Shown: piece by piece, positions 12,301-27,300 of the stretch
How the letters are laid out: every line of letters begins with the position of its first letter
Position numbering within the stretch: the first letter of the stretch is position 1
NCBI GenBank assembly: GCA_026261815.1
Contig: JAMPIT010000379.1
Coordinates: 8,692,001 to 8,756,000 of the forward strand
DNA from: Monarcha castaneiventris obscurior
Lineage: Eukaryota; Chordata; Aves; Passeriformes; Monarchidae
Length of the DNA stretch: 64,000 bases
Direction: 5' to 3'
Position numbers and translations under genes: made by a program
Notes under the pieces: generated by a model
The model's database searches: none
Seen by the model: the letters and a program-made list of their open reading frames with translations, nothing else
What the model was told of the DNA's origin: nothing

Positions 12301-15300
12301 AGCATGTAAGATGAAAGGATGGTTCTCATTACCAAGATAACAAATCATTTAATAAAATATTCAAAATAGCATCTGAGAGGTTTGTGATGCACGCTACAAT
12401 GGAAAGTAATGAGGGATTAGACTTATTTTGTTTAATTACAAGCTATAAGCCCATGAATTGAACCACTACAGGATATTTTAAACCATTTTCCTCACACTGT
12501 AGCAGAAAGGCCTTTATAAAAAGCTCAGGTTTAGCCATCCTCTCACTTCCTTCAACATAAAACCATCCTTATTAAAAGCAGATGAAGCTAGTGCAAACAA
12601 GTTTGCATTTACAGATAACAGCATTCAAACATGAAACAACTGATTCAGTATAAATCTACAAGAGCAAAAACAAAATTACCTCCACACTGCAGAAAAGCTT
12701 CAAACATGCAGCTGTAATACATCACTTTTGAGACTAACTGTGAAATCTTCCATTTCTCAATTAACGCTCAGATCAACAAGACTTGAAATGCCACACATTT
12801 TCACTTCCCTGGTCACTCCAAAGTCTGATAGTGAAGCATAAGTAATTTCCATTTACAAATTAATCTTTTCATTCTTATTAAAATAACCAAGTGAGATTCC
12901 TTTCACACTAGAAATTTCCCCTTTTTTGGGCCTCTTTTTAAACACACATTTTCTGCTGTTTCCAAAGCACTTTTTCGAAGAAGAAAAGAAAGCTTAGAGG
13001 TGAATACATGAATTAATTTGTTCTCAAATTCATATTCCAATTTGTTTCTTCATTTTGTTTAATTCAATTGGTTTTGTTTCTCACGTGAGGCACTGACACC
13101 TTGAAGCTGAGATACACTTAAATATCATAATTGCAGCAAATGCTTAAGTTTATTTAGGAAAAGGCACACAGAACTGATCCAACACGGAAGCTCCTAAAGT
13201 CAGCGAGTATGGAACAAGGAGATAATTGCAAACTGGCACAAGACACTACCTACAAATTTTATACTAATGTATACCATATACTAAAAGATCACTGTCAACA
13301 ACAATCTGTGATAGAAGGGAAAGTTATCAGATACAAGAGATCCCTAGAGGCCATGTGTTAAAAGAAATAAGCTTTCAAGTTTAAGCAGCACTACTTTCAG
13401 TGTTAGACTCCAAATTCCAGTGCAGTCGGATTTGCCTGTCCTTTAAAGAACACTGAAAATTACTTTTTTAACAGGCAAAGGAAGAAAAGTAGATACAGCA
13501 TAGAAAAAAGAAGTGTGAAATTTTCATATTTTCTCTTTTTTAACGTTTAACTCTTGTATCCTGTTTCTTAAAGAACCAAGTTATCAAAAAATACGTGATA
13601 GTCCTGAATATCTGCAATTTCTAGATTGGTTTAGCAGACTGAGGTTCCCAAGAGACAGAATGCCTTTCTTTGGCAAAAACCAAAATAAAAACATTGATTT
13701 TATTTTTCTCTATCTAAACATAAGCCAAGAGTCCCATACTTTTGAAAATGAAATTGAAAAAACAGTTCTAAAGAAATCCTTCCCATTATGAAAGAAGTTT
13801 AATAAAGGTATGGCAAAAAGTCTGCCACTTGACTCAACACACTCAAAAGACATGGCCAACATACATTGTTTACAGAAAAATCATAAAGATATGATAAATA
13901 GTTAAACAGACAAATTCACAGGACAGGCAGCAGATAGAATAGTTTGAACAAATTGATCAGTTTTGCCAGCTTTATGTTGAATTTCTGCTAGAGGTCTAGT
14001 AACCTGGAGAGAAGTTATTAGACTGTAGAAAGAGATGCACCAGTTTTAGTAATTTATTGTGGCTTTACAAATGGTATTTGAGTTACACAACTGATGTATT
14101 CCCAATTCAAAGCAGGCTAAACTAATCCTTGAAAACATTGTCTTGTAAGTGTAACACACCACAGATTAACCATCCCTGGAACCTTTGAGCTGTACACATG
14201 AAGTGGCAACACCAGGACAAGGTTGCAACCATCTGTCTGGTCTCCATCTACTCCAGTGGGAGACAAAGCTGGGACACCCATCCTTTAACCCATCCCAGCA
14301 GTGCTCGCCTGCCTTTCTCACGAGGCACTCAAGGTATTCTGGTGAGACAGTACTTTTTGTTCATTTAACTCTCAAGTGAATTGCAGTGAGTTGCTTTCTA
14401 CAAATGAGCTCCCTTGAACATGGTTACTTCAGTGTCACATTAACACCACTGGTGGCTGGGAGAAAGGCAAGTGGAGCTCTACAGGGGCCACCACAGGTGC
14501 ATTTGCCTCACCAAAGAGCCACAGTCACAGAAGCCAGGAAAGAAAATAAGCCAGGCTCAAATCAAACCCGCAGTGGTGTTCATATTTGGTTCCTGAAATG
14601 TAATATTAACATGTCTTACTGCTGGATCTGAAGTTATACCACTGCATATTTTTATATAACTTTTATATATATATATAAAATATATTAAAAAAATATATAT
14701 ATACACATTACATACTCCTCATTATCATGTTCTTCACAGAAGTAAGCAGAAATAGAATAGTTATGAAAGTAGTAAAGTAAAAAACAGAGACATCTTCCTA
14801 GAGAGCTGGGCTGGCAATACTGCCAAAGCTGGAGTGCTACCACTAGAGAACTGCTGTTTTCTTTTGTCATTTGTTTACTGAACACAATTTTCTTCTGTGA
14901 CTCAGTGGATTAACGCAGTATTAAATATTTCAACTAAAAAAAAGGTATTAGAGATTATAACATGTGTCTATTATACCAATGCCTACCATAAGTAGTTTTG
15001 AAGGTAAGTCATCACAAACCAACAACAAAAACAAAGAAACAAATGTACACAGCAGAATCAAAGCCACTTTGACCAAACAGTTTGGGCCTCTAAGGCATCA
15101 AACTGAAGATTTTTATAAATTATCTTTTTCAGTGGAACCGGGATGATTTTCACCATGTATCTCCTTGACCTATAAATGTGTCTGTGAATCTCAAGACAGA
15201 AGAGATACTGCAAAGATCTCTGCAATTCTCAATATTTAGTTTAACAGATTCCACTTCATACAAACAAATAGAACAAAAGCCAACTGTTAAGATAAACAAA

Positions 15301-18300
15301 ATCTAGGACATTGTTTCCATTTAATTATTCACAGTAAAGAGATGCTCAAGATTCTGATGTGCACATTAAAACTAAACAGTCTGAATGGCTGGACATAAGG
15401 ATTATGAACATTACATGAAAGGTGCTTTGTGTTTCCAAAGGGAGCCTTGTCTTCAGCTGAATGCAATAATATTAATAGACAATCTACAGATTATATCCTG
15501 ATTACTGAAAGCATTACTCTTAGCATGGTTTAAAGCCCTCCTTACGACATGAAATGCAGCATTAACATGAGTCTTCAAACTGAGACATTGCAAGAACCTC
15601 CTTTCCCGTCAGCAGTTTCCCTGGTTTTGTTCAATTTTTGAAAGGGTTATTCTAGACTTCCAGTTCACAACTTCACATACAAGCTGTGAAGAAACAGCAG
15701 ATCAATGAGCTCTTATAACAAAGCTATTACTTAAGCATTTGATTTTAAAAGAAAATAGGCTGTGAAATCCAATTCAATATGTGCCTTTCTATTAGGGAGA
15801 CAAAGCACAAGCCATTTTTCATGTATAAGATGCACTATGAGCTAACACTTAGGCAGAGCCATTCCTTGAATTTAAAAAACCCATTTGACTAAACCATGCA
15901 ATGTGTTTTGAAAATGGTTTTATATTCAATCAGATTTAGTTACCACAAAGAATTTTGTTGCTTACAACACTTAAGATCTTCATATGTAAGAATGGCCAAT
16001 ATAAATAGTGTTGAACTGAATTTTCCTGTCAAGAAATCAAATTTTTAAAGAACACTAACCAGAAGTAAATCATCAAATAGTTACTTCTTTTGTGACATGT
16101 TTTTCAGCATAGTTCAAGAAAATGAGCAATTTCTTTGAGAAAAGAAAATGCAAACTGAGCAGAATGTCTGATATTTTCCATGCTAAAACAAGCTCTAGAA
16201 ATATAAAAAAGTGTTTTTGCAAAGAGTACAGATCTCATGACAGAAAACATGAGCACAGTGTGAATCCCAGAGAGCATATGCCCAATAAAAACCACAGCCC
16301 CTACACCTATATGGAATGAAGCTTTTCAAGAATACATATTTATGTGCAAATAAAAAGATGGAACACTCCACTAGATAAAAAGTATGCCTGTAACTAATTG
16401 GATTTTTGCCTAACTTGTCTCATTCTAGCTCGGAACTGTTCTCTTAAAAAATATTAATTTTTATCAGAGACGCTATCTTCTCAAACTTTTCACTTAGTTA
16501 ATTTCTGTTAACTACTGGAATAGAATTGTATTGATGACGAAGGCTAACAACCAGGATAAACAAGTATAATGGAGGTCACTGTCCTGTAGGTATTGTTCCC
16601 TAGATTTAAGCCTACTACTCTATTAAGCATTCCACACCTCAGTGTTGGGATGGGGGAAAAAATAAGGGGTGGGTGTGGGAAAAAATAAGGGGTGGGTGCA
16701 AACTTTGTGGCTGCCAGGTAAGTATCACTACACCCTGCACATCTCACTCCCAAATGGAGGCATTGTACAGAAGCTATCTATAGGATAACAGTTTCTAAAT
16801 ATAGCATATTGCAAATCCTAGGCAGTTTCAGATTTTTTACTGTCTCTGCAGAACTCCTCATTTTAAAAGATGGAAAGCAAGTAATTTTGTCTGGGCTGTG
16901 CATTTAGAAAATCATGTGTGAACCTGTTGCATATTCAAAGCTTTCCAATTTGTTGCTTCATTCAGTATGCTGTTTATGAATTCCACTTCCATAGCACACT
17001 TGATCATGCTTAAGTGATACATCCTAACTCCCACTGTTTAGCACCTGCCCAACACACTCATACTCTTCATGTTGGTGTCAAGGAGGAGGTCAGGAGCCCC
17101 ATGCCTGGGCAGGTGAGTGTCTGGGATGAGGCTGTGACCCCATGGGAAGCCTGTGCTGGAGCAAGGCCCTGACAGGGACCTGCAGACCCATAGAGAGAGG
17201 AGCCCACACCAGAGCAGGTTTCCTGGTAGCACTTGTGACCCTGTGGAGGGAGCCAGCTGGAGCAGCCTGTCCTTGAAGGAGTGCACCCCACAGAAGAGCG
17301 ACCCACGCTGCAGCAGTTTCGGGAGAGCTGTTGACTGTGGGAGGGACTCATGCTGGAGAAGTTAATGGAGAACTATCTCCCGTGGCAGGGACCCCATCAT
17401 GGAGCAGGGGAACGACTCCTCTCCCTAACCAGTGGGAGAAAACAACATCTGATGAACTGGCCATAACCCCTATTCTGTCTCCCTGTGCCCTGAGGGGAGG
17501 AGGTAGAGCTGGGAAGGAGGGAGGGGTGAAGAGAAGGTGCTTTTAAGCTCCTACTTCTCATTATCCTGCTCTGGTTTTGTTAGTAATAAATTCAATTAGT
17601 ATCTCTAATTTGAGCCTGTTTCGCCTGTGACAGTATTTGGTGAGTGATACCTCCTTGTCCTTATCTCAGCTCAGGAATCCTTCGTTGTATTTTCTCTCCC
17701 CTGTCCAGCCATGGAGAGGAGCAATAGAGCAGCTTTGGTGGGTGCATCCACCCAGGGTCAACCCACTGCACAGGTTCTTACTATCAGCAGGGGGTGCCAT
17801 GACTAACACAGTTAAAGTCAGATTGAAATTTAGGATTAATTCCCATGTATAGGCAGTAAGTGATGCTAAAAAGATAATTTTGCTCCTCGCTTCATCAAGA
17901 TCATTTAACATGCAAATGTATCCGGAATATTTCACTTGAACTTATCTCATCTGAAAAGCTGACAGCAGTTACTGCTTTTGCCAACATAACTTCACCATTT
18001 AAGAGAATGCCTGACAGTCTGATTTCCCCCCATTTATCCCTGACTTAAAAACCCCTAAGGGAAAGCCAGTTGAGCAGCCTGTAATGAACTGCTCAAATTA
18101 CTTAGGAGTTAATTGTCTCTAAGTTGAGTTAACGGTCGAATGACACAGCTGTGTTTTAGGCAGAATGCTACTTCAGCTGCCCCATGGCAATCCCTTGATT
18201 CAAGTACCACAAGTTTTCCTTACTGTGCTGGCTCCAGGCACAGCACTTGCACCAAGCCTCAATGTAGCAGAGCAAAGCTTTATTTTCTAACCCCTCTCTC

Positions 18301-21300
18301 AGTTAGCCTTCAGGGAAAGCCTGACTACCTGTCACGTGTCACAGACAGTAATGCCGAGCTGTTCTGTGCCAATTAAATTCAAGGAAAAAAACCACAATTG
18401 CTTTGAGTGAAATAACTCTTACTTCCAGAATAACTGGAAGCAAGAGGGAAAACGTATATTGTTTCCCCAGCTTTGAAGAGCAAGGCAAGCAAAACCTTGA
18501 AGTTGCTGAATAACACATCTTATGACAAAACAAAGCTTGGTAAGTCGGCACTTAAACCACAGTGCACAGCCGTCAGGGGATTCAGCTTGTGTGGTGAGAA
18601 GAGACAGCAATGAAACAGAAGAGCTCCTGATACTCATCAAAAGCCAGATCTACACAAAGACAGATCTAGCTTCCCACATACAGTGTGTCATTTCCTTAGC
18701 TTAAGCTTTAAGTCCATGCCAGGGGGAACACTACTTTGGTAAATAGGAGCCAAGGACAAAGTGGCCCAGAGGCTTGCTCCACTATGAATTAAACAAGAAA
18801 ACACTCCCTACAGAGATGATAGTATGAATCTGGAAGTGGCATTAACTTACACAGATTCTTTTTACTGACACCTCTGAAGAGCTGAAACTAGGTACTTTTG
18901 CCATCTCCCTCTCATACTCAAGTCTAAAGGTTCACAAACTGTGAAAAGCAGGTACAGAAACGCTCATACCATTAAAAAACCAAAACAAATCTAGAAGACC
19001 AGATGTTATATTTTTACAAGTAGTATTCTCGCACTGAAAATTAGAAAAAGCCAGGTTTGGCATTCAGGAAAAATTTTAGAACCAGTGAGGTTTGTGCTGG
19101 AGAAAGACCAAAGGTCTAACTAGCAGATTTTCAAGACATCAGAACATACATGAAATAAAACCTGTCCCTACTGCAGAAGGCAGTATCAGTAACTAAACTT
19201 TCTGTGCTGTAATCTCTATTTTGTTACAGCTGGTTTGCAACACTCAATGTTTCAAATAGATCACAACAGTACAGTGAGAAAATAAATGTATTAAACTGAG
19301 AAGCAGGGTGGAGCATAATATACAATGACCAAAACCTAGATTGCACATGACCATGCATTTAGTCTCCATCTCCACACACTCAGAAATTCCATGTCATTTA
19401 TCAAAGTACTCCTTACACGTGGAGAGTGTTAGCTGGATTTTTCATAGTAGAGTATTTAAACGTGTTTCTCTGTCACAGAAGGTTCCCACAGTATGTGAGA
19501 GGGAGGGAGTAGAATAAAATGAATATAACATGCATGAGAGTTAAAACTTTAAAACCCATGTTCTTCAGAAGGAAAGGGGAAAAAATTAGCTTTGTTTTAC
19601 CTAAGATACACTGCAGAGAGTGGGAGCTTTTTGTCAACTTAGCCAGCCTGTCACAGAAAGGAGGTGACTTAACCTGTCAGAAGGTGCTTGGTAGACCTTG
19701 TTCCCCTACCACTTTCACACTGCTAGCATCATCCATACTCAGCCTTTCAAAAAGATCACATTCTGTCATAGGAGAGAAAACTGACAGAAGTTATAGATAT
19801 GTCCAAGCACTAAGCTTTTCAGGAATAAAAGGCTGTTTAAATTCAAAATTAAATTAGTTTTTTGTATCCCAACACTTATGTTCCAATATACTCAGATGTA
19901 TTGCTGTATTTTATCTTCCTTTAAGGCAATGCCAAAATGAAAATATGAGCTCTGGTGCACTCATAATTAATAATCAGATTAAAAACTCCTAATTAGTTTT
20001 CTTAACTCTCCGTGCTTCATGCTTAGCATACCTAATTTGGCAACTTATACAACGTTGCTCCATGAAAACTGAAGTTTATCAGAGCTTCAGCCCTTCAATG
20101 CTTCCCTATAAGGGTCGTGTGTTCTGTTGGAAAGGCAGCATCACCCACCAGCAAGTTCTGTGGCAGAACTTGCCAAGACTTCAGGGTTATTACAGAACTA
20201 CTCAACAAACAATGAAAGAAACACCTCACTTCAAATCCTGTTCTCAGTGACTGATGAAAGAGGTACCTTTCAGCATGTGACCTGCAGCTTCATCTAACCA
20301 ATCGGCATGTGAACTTCTGCTACTCTACAAGCAGTTCCAATAAATTCATAGAATCATTATAGAATATCCTGAGTTGGATAAGGAACCATAAGAATCATCA
20401 AGTCCAGCTCCTGGCCCTGCACAGGGCAAGCCCAAGAGTCACACCATTTGTCTGAGAGCATTGTCCAAATGCTTCTTGAACTCTGACAGACTTGGTGCTG
20501 TGATCACTTCACTGGGAGCCTGTTCCAGTGCTCAACCATCCTCAGGGTGAAAACCCTTTTCCTAATACCCAACCTAAGCTAAAATACATGGTTCAAGTGA
20601 ATTACTTGTATGACATTCAACCACGAAAAATGAAGCTACGCAATCCAACTGCTTCCAAAATACACGGAACAAGTAAGTTCTTATCATCAGCATCATACTG
20701 ATCTGTTGTTTAAAAACTGCTGTCTCACCACATAAAAATGTTATTTTCCCCCTAAAAGAAAGCTACAGTCTTGAATCCTCTCTCCACACCAAAGACTTCA
20801 CACTGTTAGTAGTACATTAAACAATCCTCACGTACCAGTTGTGAACCATCAGCTTCTGCACAGCCAGCAGTGCATTGTAACGAACTTGTTGGTCTTCATG
20901 ATGCATGTGGTTCATGACCAGCTGCTTACCACCAAGTTGTTCAATCACTCTGAAAAACAGGAGAGGAGCAAGTTGTTTGACTTTTTCGACTACTTTAAAT
21001 TCTGGGTAGCTATCCTATCCAACCACTTCACATTCCAGGCAATAAGAGGTCAAGTTTAAATTATATTAATATTTATTCCATTAAAATTATTTCTTTCCCA
21101 AGATACACATCTCATCTGGCATGTTACAAATACATATAATCTCCTACTAACTACTGATTTTTTTAAAAAAGTTTTTTTAAGAATTAGCAACATCAGAAAG
21201 TATTTGTACTGGACTCCTGTTCGCTACTTTGAAATAAATTATCAAGAAAAGAGCCCTTTTCAGAGAGGATTATTTACTTTATCCAGCTCTCTAGAAGGGT

Positions 21301-24300
21301 TGGCAGGGTATAACATTATCTATTATTAGGTAGGAGAGATAGTGCCCTCCCCCGCCATAAATGGATGATAACCAGGTCACTCCATTTTTTGCAAGAATAA
21401 AACTCCAATCTCTTCTGGCACTGTCTAATAAAGAAAAATGCTTGTAATCACACCAACAGCTATTAAATCACCCACCTCATACATATAGTGCTTTTTGACA
21501 TTCAAACTGTACTAGAACCCCAGCTATTCCTGCATAAGATGCAGAACTGGCTGTTAAGGTACAATTCCCAGAACAGTATATGCTTCAGCTGCATCTTTCA
21601 CTCCAAACTCCACCACCAGAGTCAGGCATAGCTTTTTAACAGCCATACCAAATGCCCTATGAAAAACTGATGAAACCCTGTACTGCATGTCATGAATATA
21701 TTACTTCTTAATAACAACAGTGGAAGGCAACACACTTAAAACCTGAAAAGGTATCACCATCCAGATGACTTTACATGCAGCATTTCAGCCTGTCATAACA
21801 GTAAGTTTGGAGAGAATTTGCAAGGAACATATAAGCTGATTTACTCACTGATTTCCATGTTTGTTTCACATCAGCTCTCTCCCAGGTCACTTAGCAGTTA
21901 AACATACTATTCTGTGGAGACACTATCACTTGCTTTAGGCTTAACCTGATGCTGTCCTGCCATTCTAAGGTTGCATTAGCTACCTGCATGTAGTACTACT
22001 CTTTTCATGGCCAGATTAATGCATTGCTGCTGCACAACACAATGTATTTTTGCAAACCACAGAACAGGTATAAATACAGCATGGAGATGAAAAAGAGAAT
22101 TTTCAATTTCACTTTATAACTCAGTCAAAACCATCCTTAAGACCACAGGGAATATTATTTTCCAATAATATTAAAACATTTGTTTCATAAAGCAGGAATG
22201 GATTCAGAAAAGTGCAATTGTTTCAAGCTGGAAAATCCTTGCCAAGAATTCAAGAAGTTATTAGTAATGTAACAGATTCAAAAAACCTTTATGCCTGCCT
22301 TACTCTGCCTCACATTTTTAATGAGTTAAATATAAAACTACTGCACACAAAGGCAAGAGTATGAAACACAATATTTTTTTCTTTATTATAGGACTGAGTT
22401 AAACCACTGGATTTTCAGGAATTGAAAGGATGTGAAAAAGGCATTAAACTCAAAAGCCTCCTTATGCTAGAAGAATGCAAGAGCCAAAATGAAAAGTTAA
22501 AAGCCTATAATCACAAATGGTAATAGGCTCTTTTAGATGACAATACATCACTGAAATTATGGCTGAGAACATGAAGAGTTGAAGAACAGCATTATCATTC
22601 TTACATAATGCTGCCTACAGGTACAAATCACTTCCCAGCCATGGGTTTTCAACCCAAAGGTCTAAACAGTGAAGAAGGTTTGCAGTGAATCCTATTCCTT
22701 CAACTTCCAAATGTGTCCAAAACACTACATTTAGTTTCCCCTCTCCTCAACTGCTGCTTAATTTACAGCAGAAATAAAGCCCAGTGGAGCAGTTATGTGT
22801 GCACATCAACTGCAGCAACTGTTCCCCAAAACACCACTGCATTAAGCCAAAATAGTGGCAGTTCAAAAGAATTTCTGGATGCTGAAGACCCAGGTTTTAA
22901 CTTGTCCCATTTAAAGGGAGAAAGATGGAAGATAAAGACAAATGAGTACAATTTAGACTGTTATATCAGAAAACAAATATAAAATCCACACTACATATCT
23001 GAAAGCAGGCCAGGGTGAAAAAGGGAATGCAAGTTTTTTTCTGAATCATGAGCTAGGGAAGAGAATGGCTCTATATATGTAAAACACAAAGCCCACGTTC
23101 ATGGCAATCAAGAAATTCAAAGTGTTGACAGCACATAGCAATAACCCTGGGGCCACATGGAAGCTGTGCTGGAGGCCTGCCTCTATTTTCAGTGACAAGA
23201 AGCACCAGTGCCATACTTTATTTCTGCTGTTACACTCTCAGAAAATGCATGTTGGTGACCCTCTTGAGAAGCTCACAGTGCTATTGTCTTGACAATTTGG
23301 CCCACAATGTATAATTTTAAAAGCAACTTACAATTACTTAAGCACTGGAGAACAGCCATGCAAAAATGCAGTGTTTAGTTTAACAAACATTTTCTTTCGT
23401 CAGACAAAGGGAAAGGTTAGCCAGAACTGTAACTCTAGGTCTCTGCTGTGTGCAGCAAGTAAAGTCAAGTAGTTTTAGGTTCCAATTCATCTCTGCAACC
23501 TTCCAAGGCTAAAGGATGATCTAGTTAAGAGTTGACAATAAATGCTTAATGGAAACAAAAGTATTCTTTTGACACCTGAATTCTTCTACTCTTCTAAACC
23601 AAGGAACAGTATCCTTTCTTAAAGTGAGTCATACAATGAGAGTGTGAAATACCGACCACGCATGGGAGAACTACACGACTATATATCAAAAAACATAAGA
23701 AATGGACTATTATGCTGGAACTGACACATAATCCATAGGTATTTTAAGCTTTTAGTTAGTTCCAAAATTGCTGAAGTCATATTTGGTAAGAATACACTTA
23801 CAAAAGATTACAGAAGTCCAAAAGAAATTCTTTAAAAGAAAGAGACTGAGGCATTTCAGTTTGTTCATTTGAACAGAAAGCTAAATAAGCCAAGTCTGTA
23901 AGCAGCAGCTGAAGTATAAGAATTTGAGATAAGAATGTGGGTTAGAACACTATCTAGGACACTTCTTATTTGCTGATGACCACTACTTTTGAAGGCTGGC
24001 ACATTGCTGAATAGGCTTAACAGCCCGGGAGCTGGGTGGAGCTGTGATACTAACAGCTATACATTTTCCAGGTACAGACTGAAGGATACAGGTCCTGTTT
24101 TCCACTCTTGATTTCATAGCTTTGGTCCAGCAACTGCATGGCCATACTAGCCCAAACATTGAGGCAGATGCATGCAAGCCGTTTAAAGATTAAAGCAAAC
24201 ACATAATAAAATGATCTCATACAAAGAGCAGCTCAAAACAAGACCAACCGGTATTAGTCAGTCCTCCAGCTTTGCCACTTGCAGGCAGCACTATTAGTTT

Positions 24301-27300
24301 CCACCTCACTGAAGGATATCTTGCCTCTTTTCCAAATACCATTTCAGTTCAAGCAGCTGACAAGACTGTAAGGGCTGTGAGTATTTCTGGAGTCAACAAA
24401 TCTTCCTAGCATATGTATAGCCTGAAGTTTCAGTCTGCTGCCCATGATTCTACTACTGTCACGACCGCAGTCTGCACAAGTGTTTATGAAATTCCCAACA
24501 AGGCTAGAAGGCCATTCTCATCTTATCTATTCAGCTGGTTTTAGCTGAGGTAGTTAATTTTCCTCATTGTACTAAAGCCACTGTTGATTTTTCATCATTG
24601 CTGAGCAGCATTTGCACTGCATCATGGCCTTCTCTGCCCCTCGCCCCACCAGCAAGGGGGCTGGGGCTGCACAAGGACTTGGGACAGGACACAGCCATTG
24701 CAGCTGACCCCAGGTGACCAAAGGGATATTCCATACCATATGGCATCATGCTCAGCAGATAAAACTGGAAGAGGGGTGAGGAAGGAGGAACAATTCAAAG
24801 CCATGGTATTTATCTTTCCAAGTACCCATTATGCATGATGGAGCCCTGCTTTCCCTGGGATGGCTGAACACCTGCCTGCCCGTGGGAAGGTGAATTAATT
24901 CCCTGTTTTGCTTTACCTCTTAAATTGTCTTTATCTCAACCCACAAATTTTCTCATTTTTACTTTTTTTTCCACTCCCCCATTCTGCTGTGGGGACAGAG
25001 CAAGTGGCTGTATGGACCTGAGCTGCCAGCTGGGGTTAAACCATGACATCCATTAAACCCTGACCAGAAACCAGGAACAGACCTCTTCTTTGCAATGAAA
25101 ATTAAAGTCTCATGTCCCCCGGTGTGAGTGATTAGCCAGATTCCTGTAACAACCAAAAACTTCTTTCTGCTTCAGTGGTCTCTACCTCAGAGGTGCAATT
25201 ATTCAGTAAACATCTTTGCTAGCAGGTTTTTAAAGCAGGAAAATATAGCAATGTCTGTGTGCATTTCAAAAGGAATTTGGGTTTATAATGAACATGAACA
25301 TTTTCACCAAAATGTGTATTTGTGCAGCTACTAAAACATGCTTAAATGGAAAAGTGACAACTGAATCTGTGCATCACTGAAATGACAATAGCAACTGTTT
25401 GTGGAAAAAAATTCTCTCTAGTCTTAAGTCACAAAAAGAGTCTTTATCATTGTTGGAATAGTCCATGTCTACCCTAAGTCCAATACAGTCCAATTAGTCA
25501 CAACAGAGAGGAAAAATTATATGTTGATTAAATTCTTGGTAGTTCCTTCAATTTCTTCTGGTGCCTGGCTCTGCTTTAGTCTAAACATTGCATTCAATAC
25601 TTGCTTTAAACATTGGTTCCCTTCAACATTAAGAGACACTGAATTACATTAAGTCAAAGATCCAGTTTGCATTTTCTCAGCTGATCTAGTTTGTGTTTTC
25701 TTATCTTCCCATTGAATAAAACAAGCATAACCTGCAATCCCTTTGTAGCATATTTTAATATAAATAAGCAAAAAAAGTCACAGGCACAGTACAGACTCCA
25801 GCTACTTTCTAGAACAACAACATGCTGGCATTTTCCTACCGTTTCCCACGGGGATAGTGCCGTACATATTCTCCCACGTCATGAGCAGCTACAGCCAGCA
25901 CCTGTGGATCATCAGAAACCTCCAGAAGTTTTGTCAGGATTCTAGAAAAGAATTTGAAACAATCAAGTCCCAGGTTTTGGGTTGGTTTTTATTTTTTTGT
26001 TTTGGTTTTCTTATTTGTGAGGGTTTTTTACCCAGTAATAACTTAAAATAACAAAGCCCATAAGCATAAAAATGCTTTACAAGTCAACCAAACAGTAAAG
26101 CTAGAACTTCTTCCAAACATGCAGTTGTACTTAATGAAACTGAGAACCTGCCCCAATTAACAGAATTATTTAAAGTATTCACTAGAGTCAGTTTAGTCAG
26201 CTGCATACACAAATACCTATAATCAAGGATTACAAAATCTCTCCTTTTTTTATACTTTGGCTTCAAGACCAACAGTTCTGAGTTCTAGATAAGCTGCATT
26301 AAAAAGCAGTTCTGTCTGAACTCAAAGACTGAGAAGATGAAAGCTATACTACCTTATAAATTACTCCAGTGCCCCATTATTTTCTTAGCATGCATAGAAA
26401 CACAGAACTGAAGTAGAAAACAGCTTCTCAACTGTCTGCATTTGTAATTAAGTAGTTAAACCACCTCTAGTGGAAAACAGCTACAAGTAACACTGTTCTC
26501 TAGCCAATAATGAGAAGGGGGAAAAATGACACAGATTATGAAGGTTAGGCACAGTTGAAAAGGTTAAACATACAGATCACTGGAAAATTAGATTATTCTA
26601 TACTTAGTGAGATGAAAAATGTGTTCTAATCAGAGAAAGTCAGAAACAAGCTGAAAAATTCACCTGGAATTAAAAAAAAAGAACACTCTGGTAAAATTAA
26701 ATTACCACAGCCACTGCCTCCCTAGAAGCCAGAAAGTGACAGAAAAAGCACTTCTCAAATGAAAAGAACCTTTTGATACAAAGAGGAAGCAGAAACTTGA
26801 ACCATAACACTTATCAGATGACACCAAAGATCTATACAATATTGCTGAACAAAATACAAGTCCACCATCAAAGTAGGAAATAATAGCAGAAGATATGAGA
26901 ACAATTATGTTTAACAGTAGTGTAAGAGTATTAGATTAAGAAAACTAATAAACAAGCAGATAAGGAAAAATAAAATCATATGGCTTAAAGCAAATAAGTA
27001 TTGTCTGTCAAATGCCTTGCAATGCAAAAATCAAAGTTCTGACATGCAAGAATCTCCCTATTATGTTGTGGCAGAGGGTGGGTGGGTTTTTTGTGAGTTG
27101 GTTTGTTTGGTTTGGTGTTGTGGTGTTGAGTTTTTGGGGGGGCGTTTTTTGAGAGTTGAGGGTGTGTTAAAAGAGCACAAAAGAGACAGATTGCAACATA
27201 ATGCACTGAGTCAAATTTTTCATGGAACAGTACCACAACTTTCAGCTCCCAAATATCCGAGCCAGGAGTTCATTGCTCGGAGCAACATCACAACACAATA

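Larger units (their letters stand above)
9305..20835 (-). other. ATP6V1H: ATP6V1H intron 13
   Basis: 11.5-kb GT-AG intron. It contains a CR1 3' fragment (11,570-12,000), a large LTR (about 17,040-17,772), a CR1 fragment (20,344-20,582), a TA microsatellite (about 14,655-14,702) and a short tandem duplication (16,651-16,698). The rest is unique AT-rich sequence with no further exon recognised. Confidence 0.85.
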
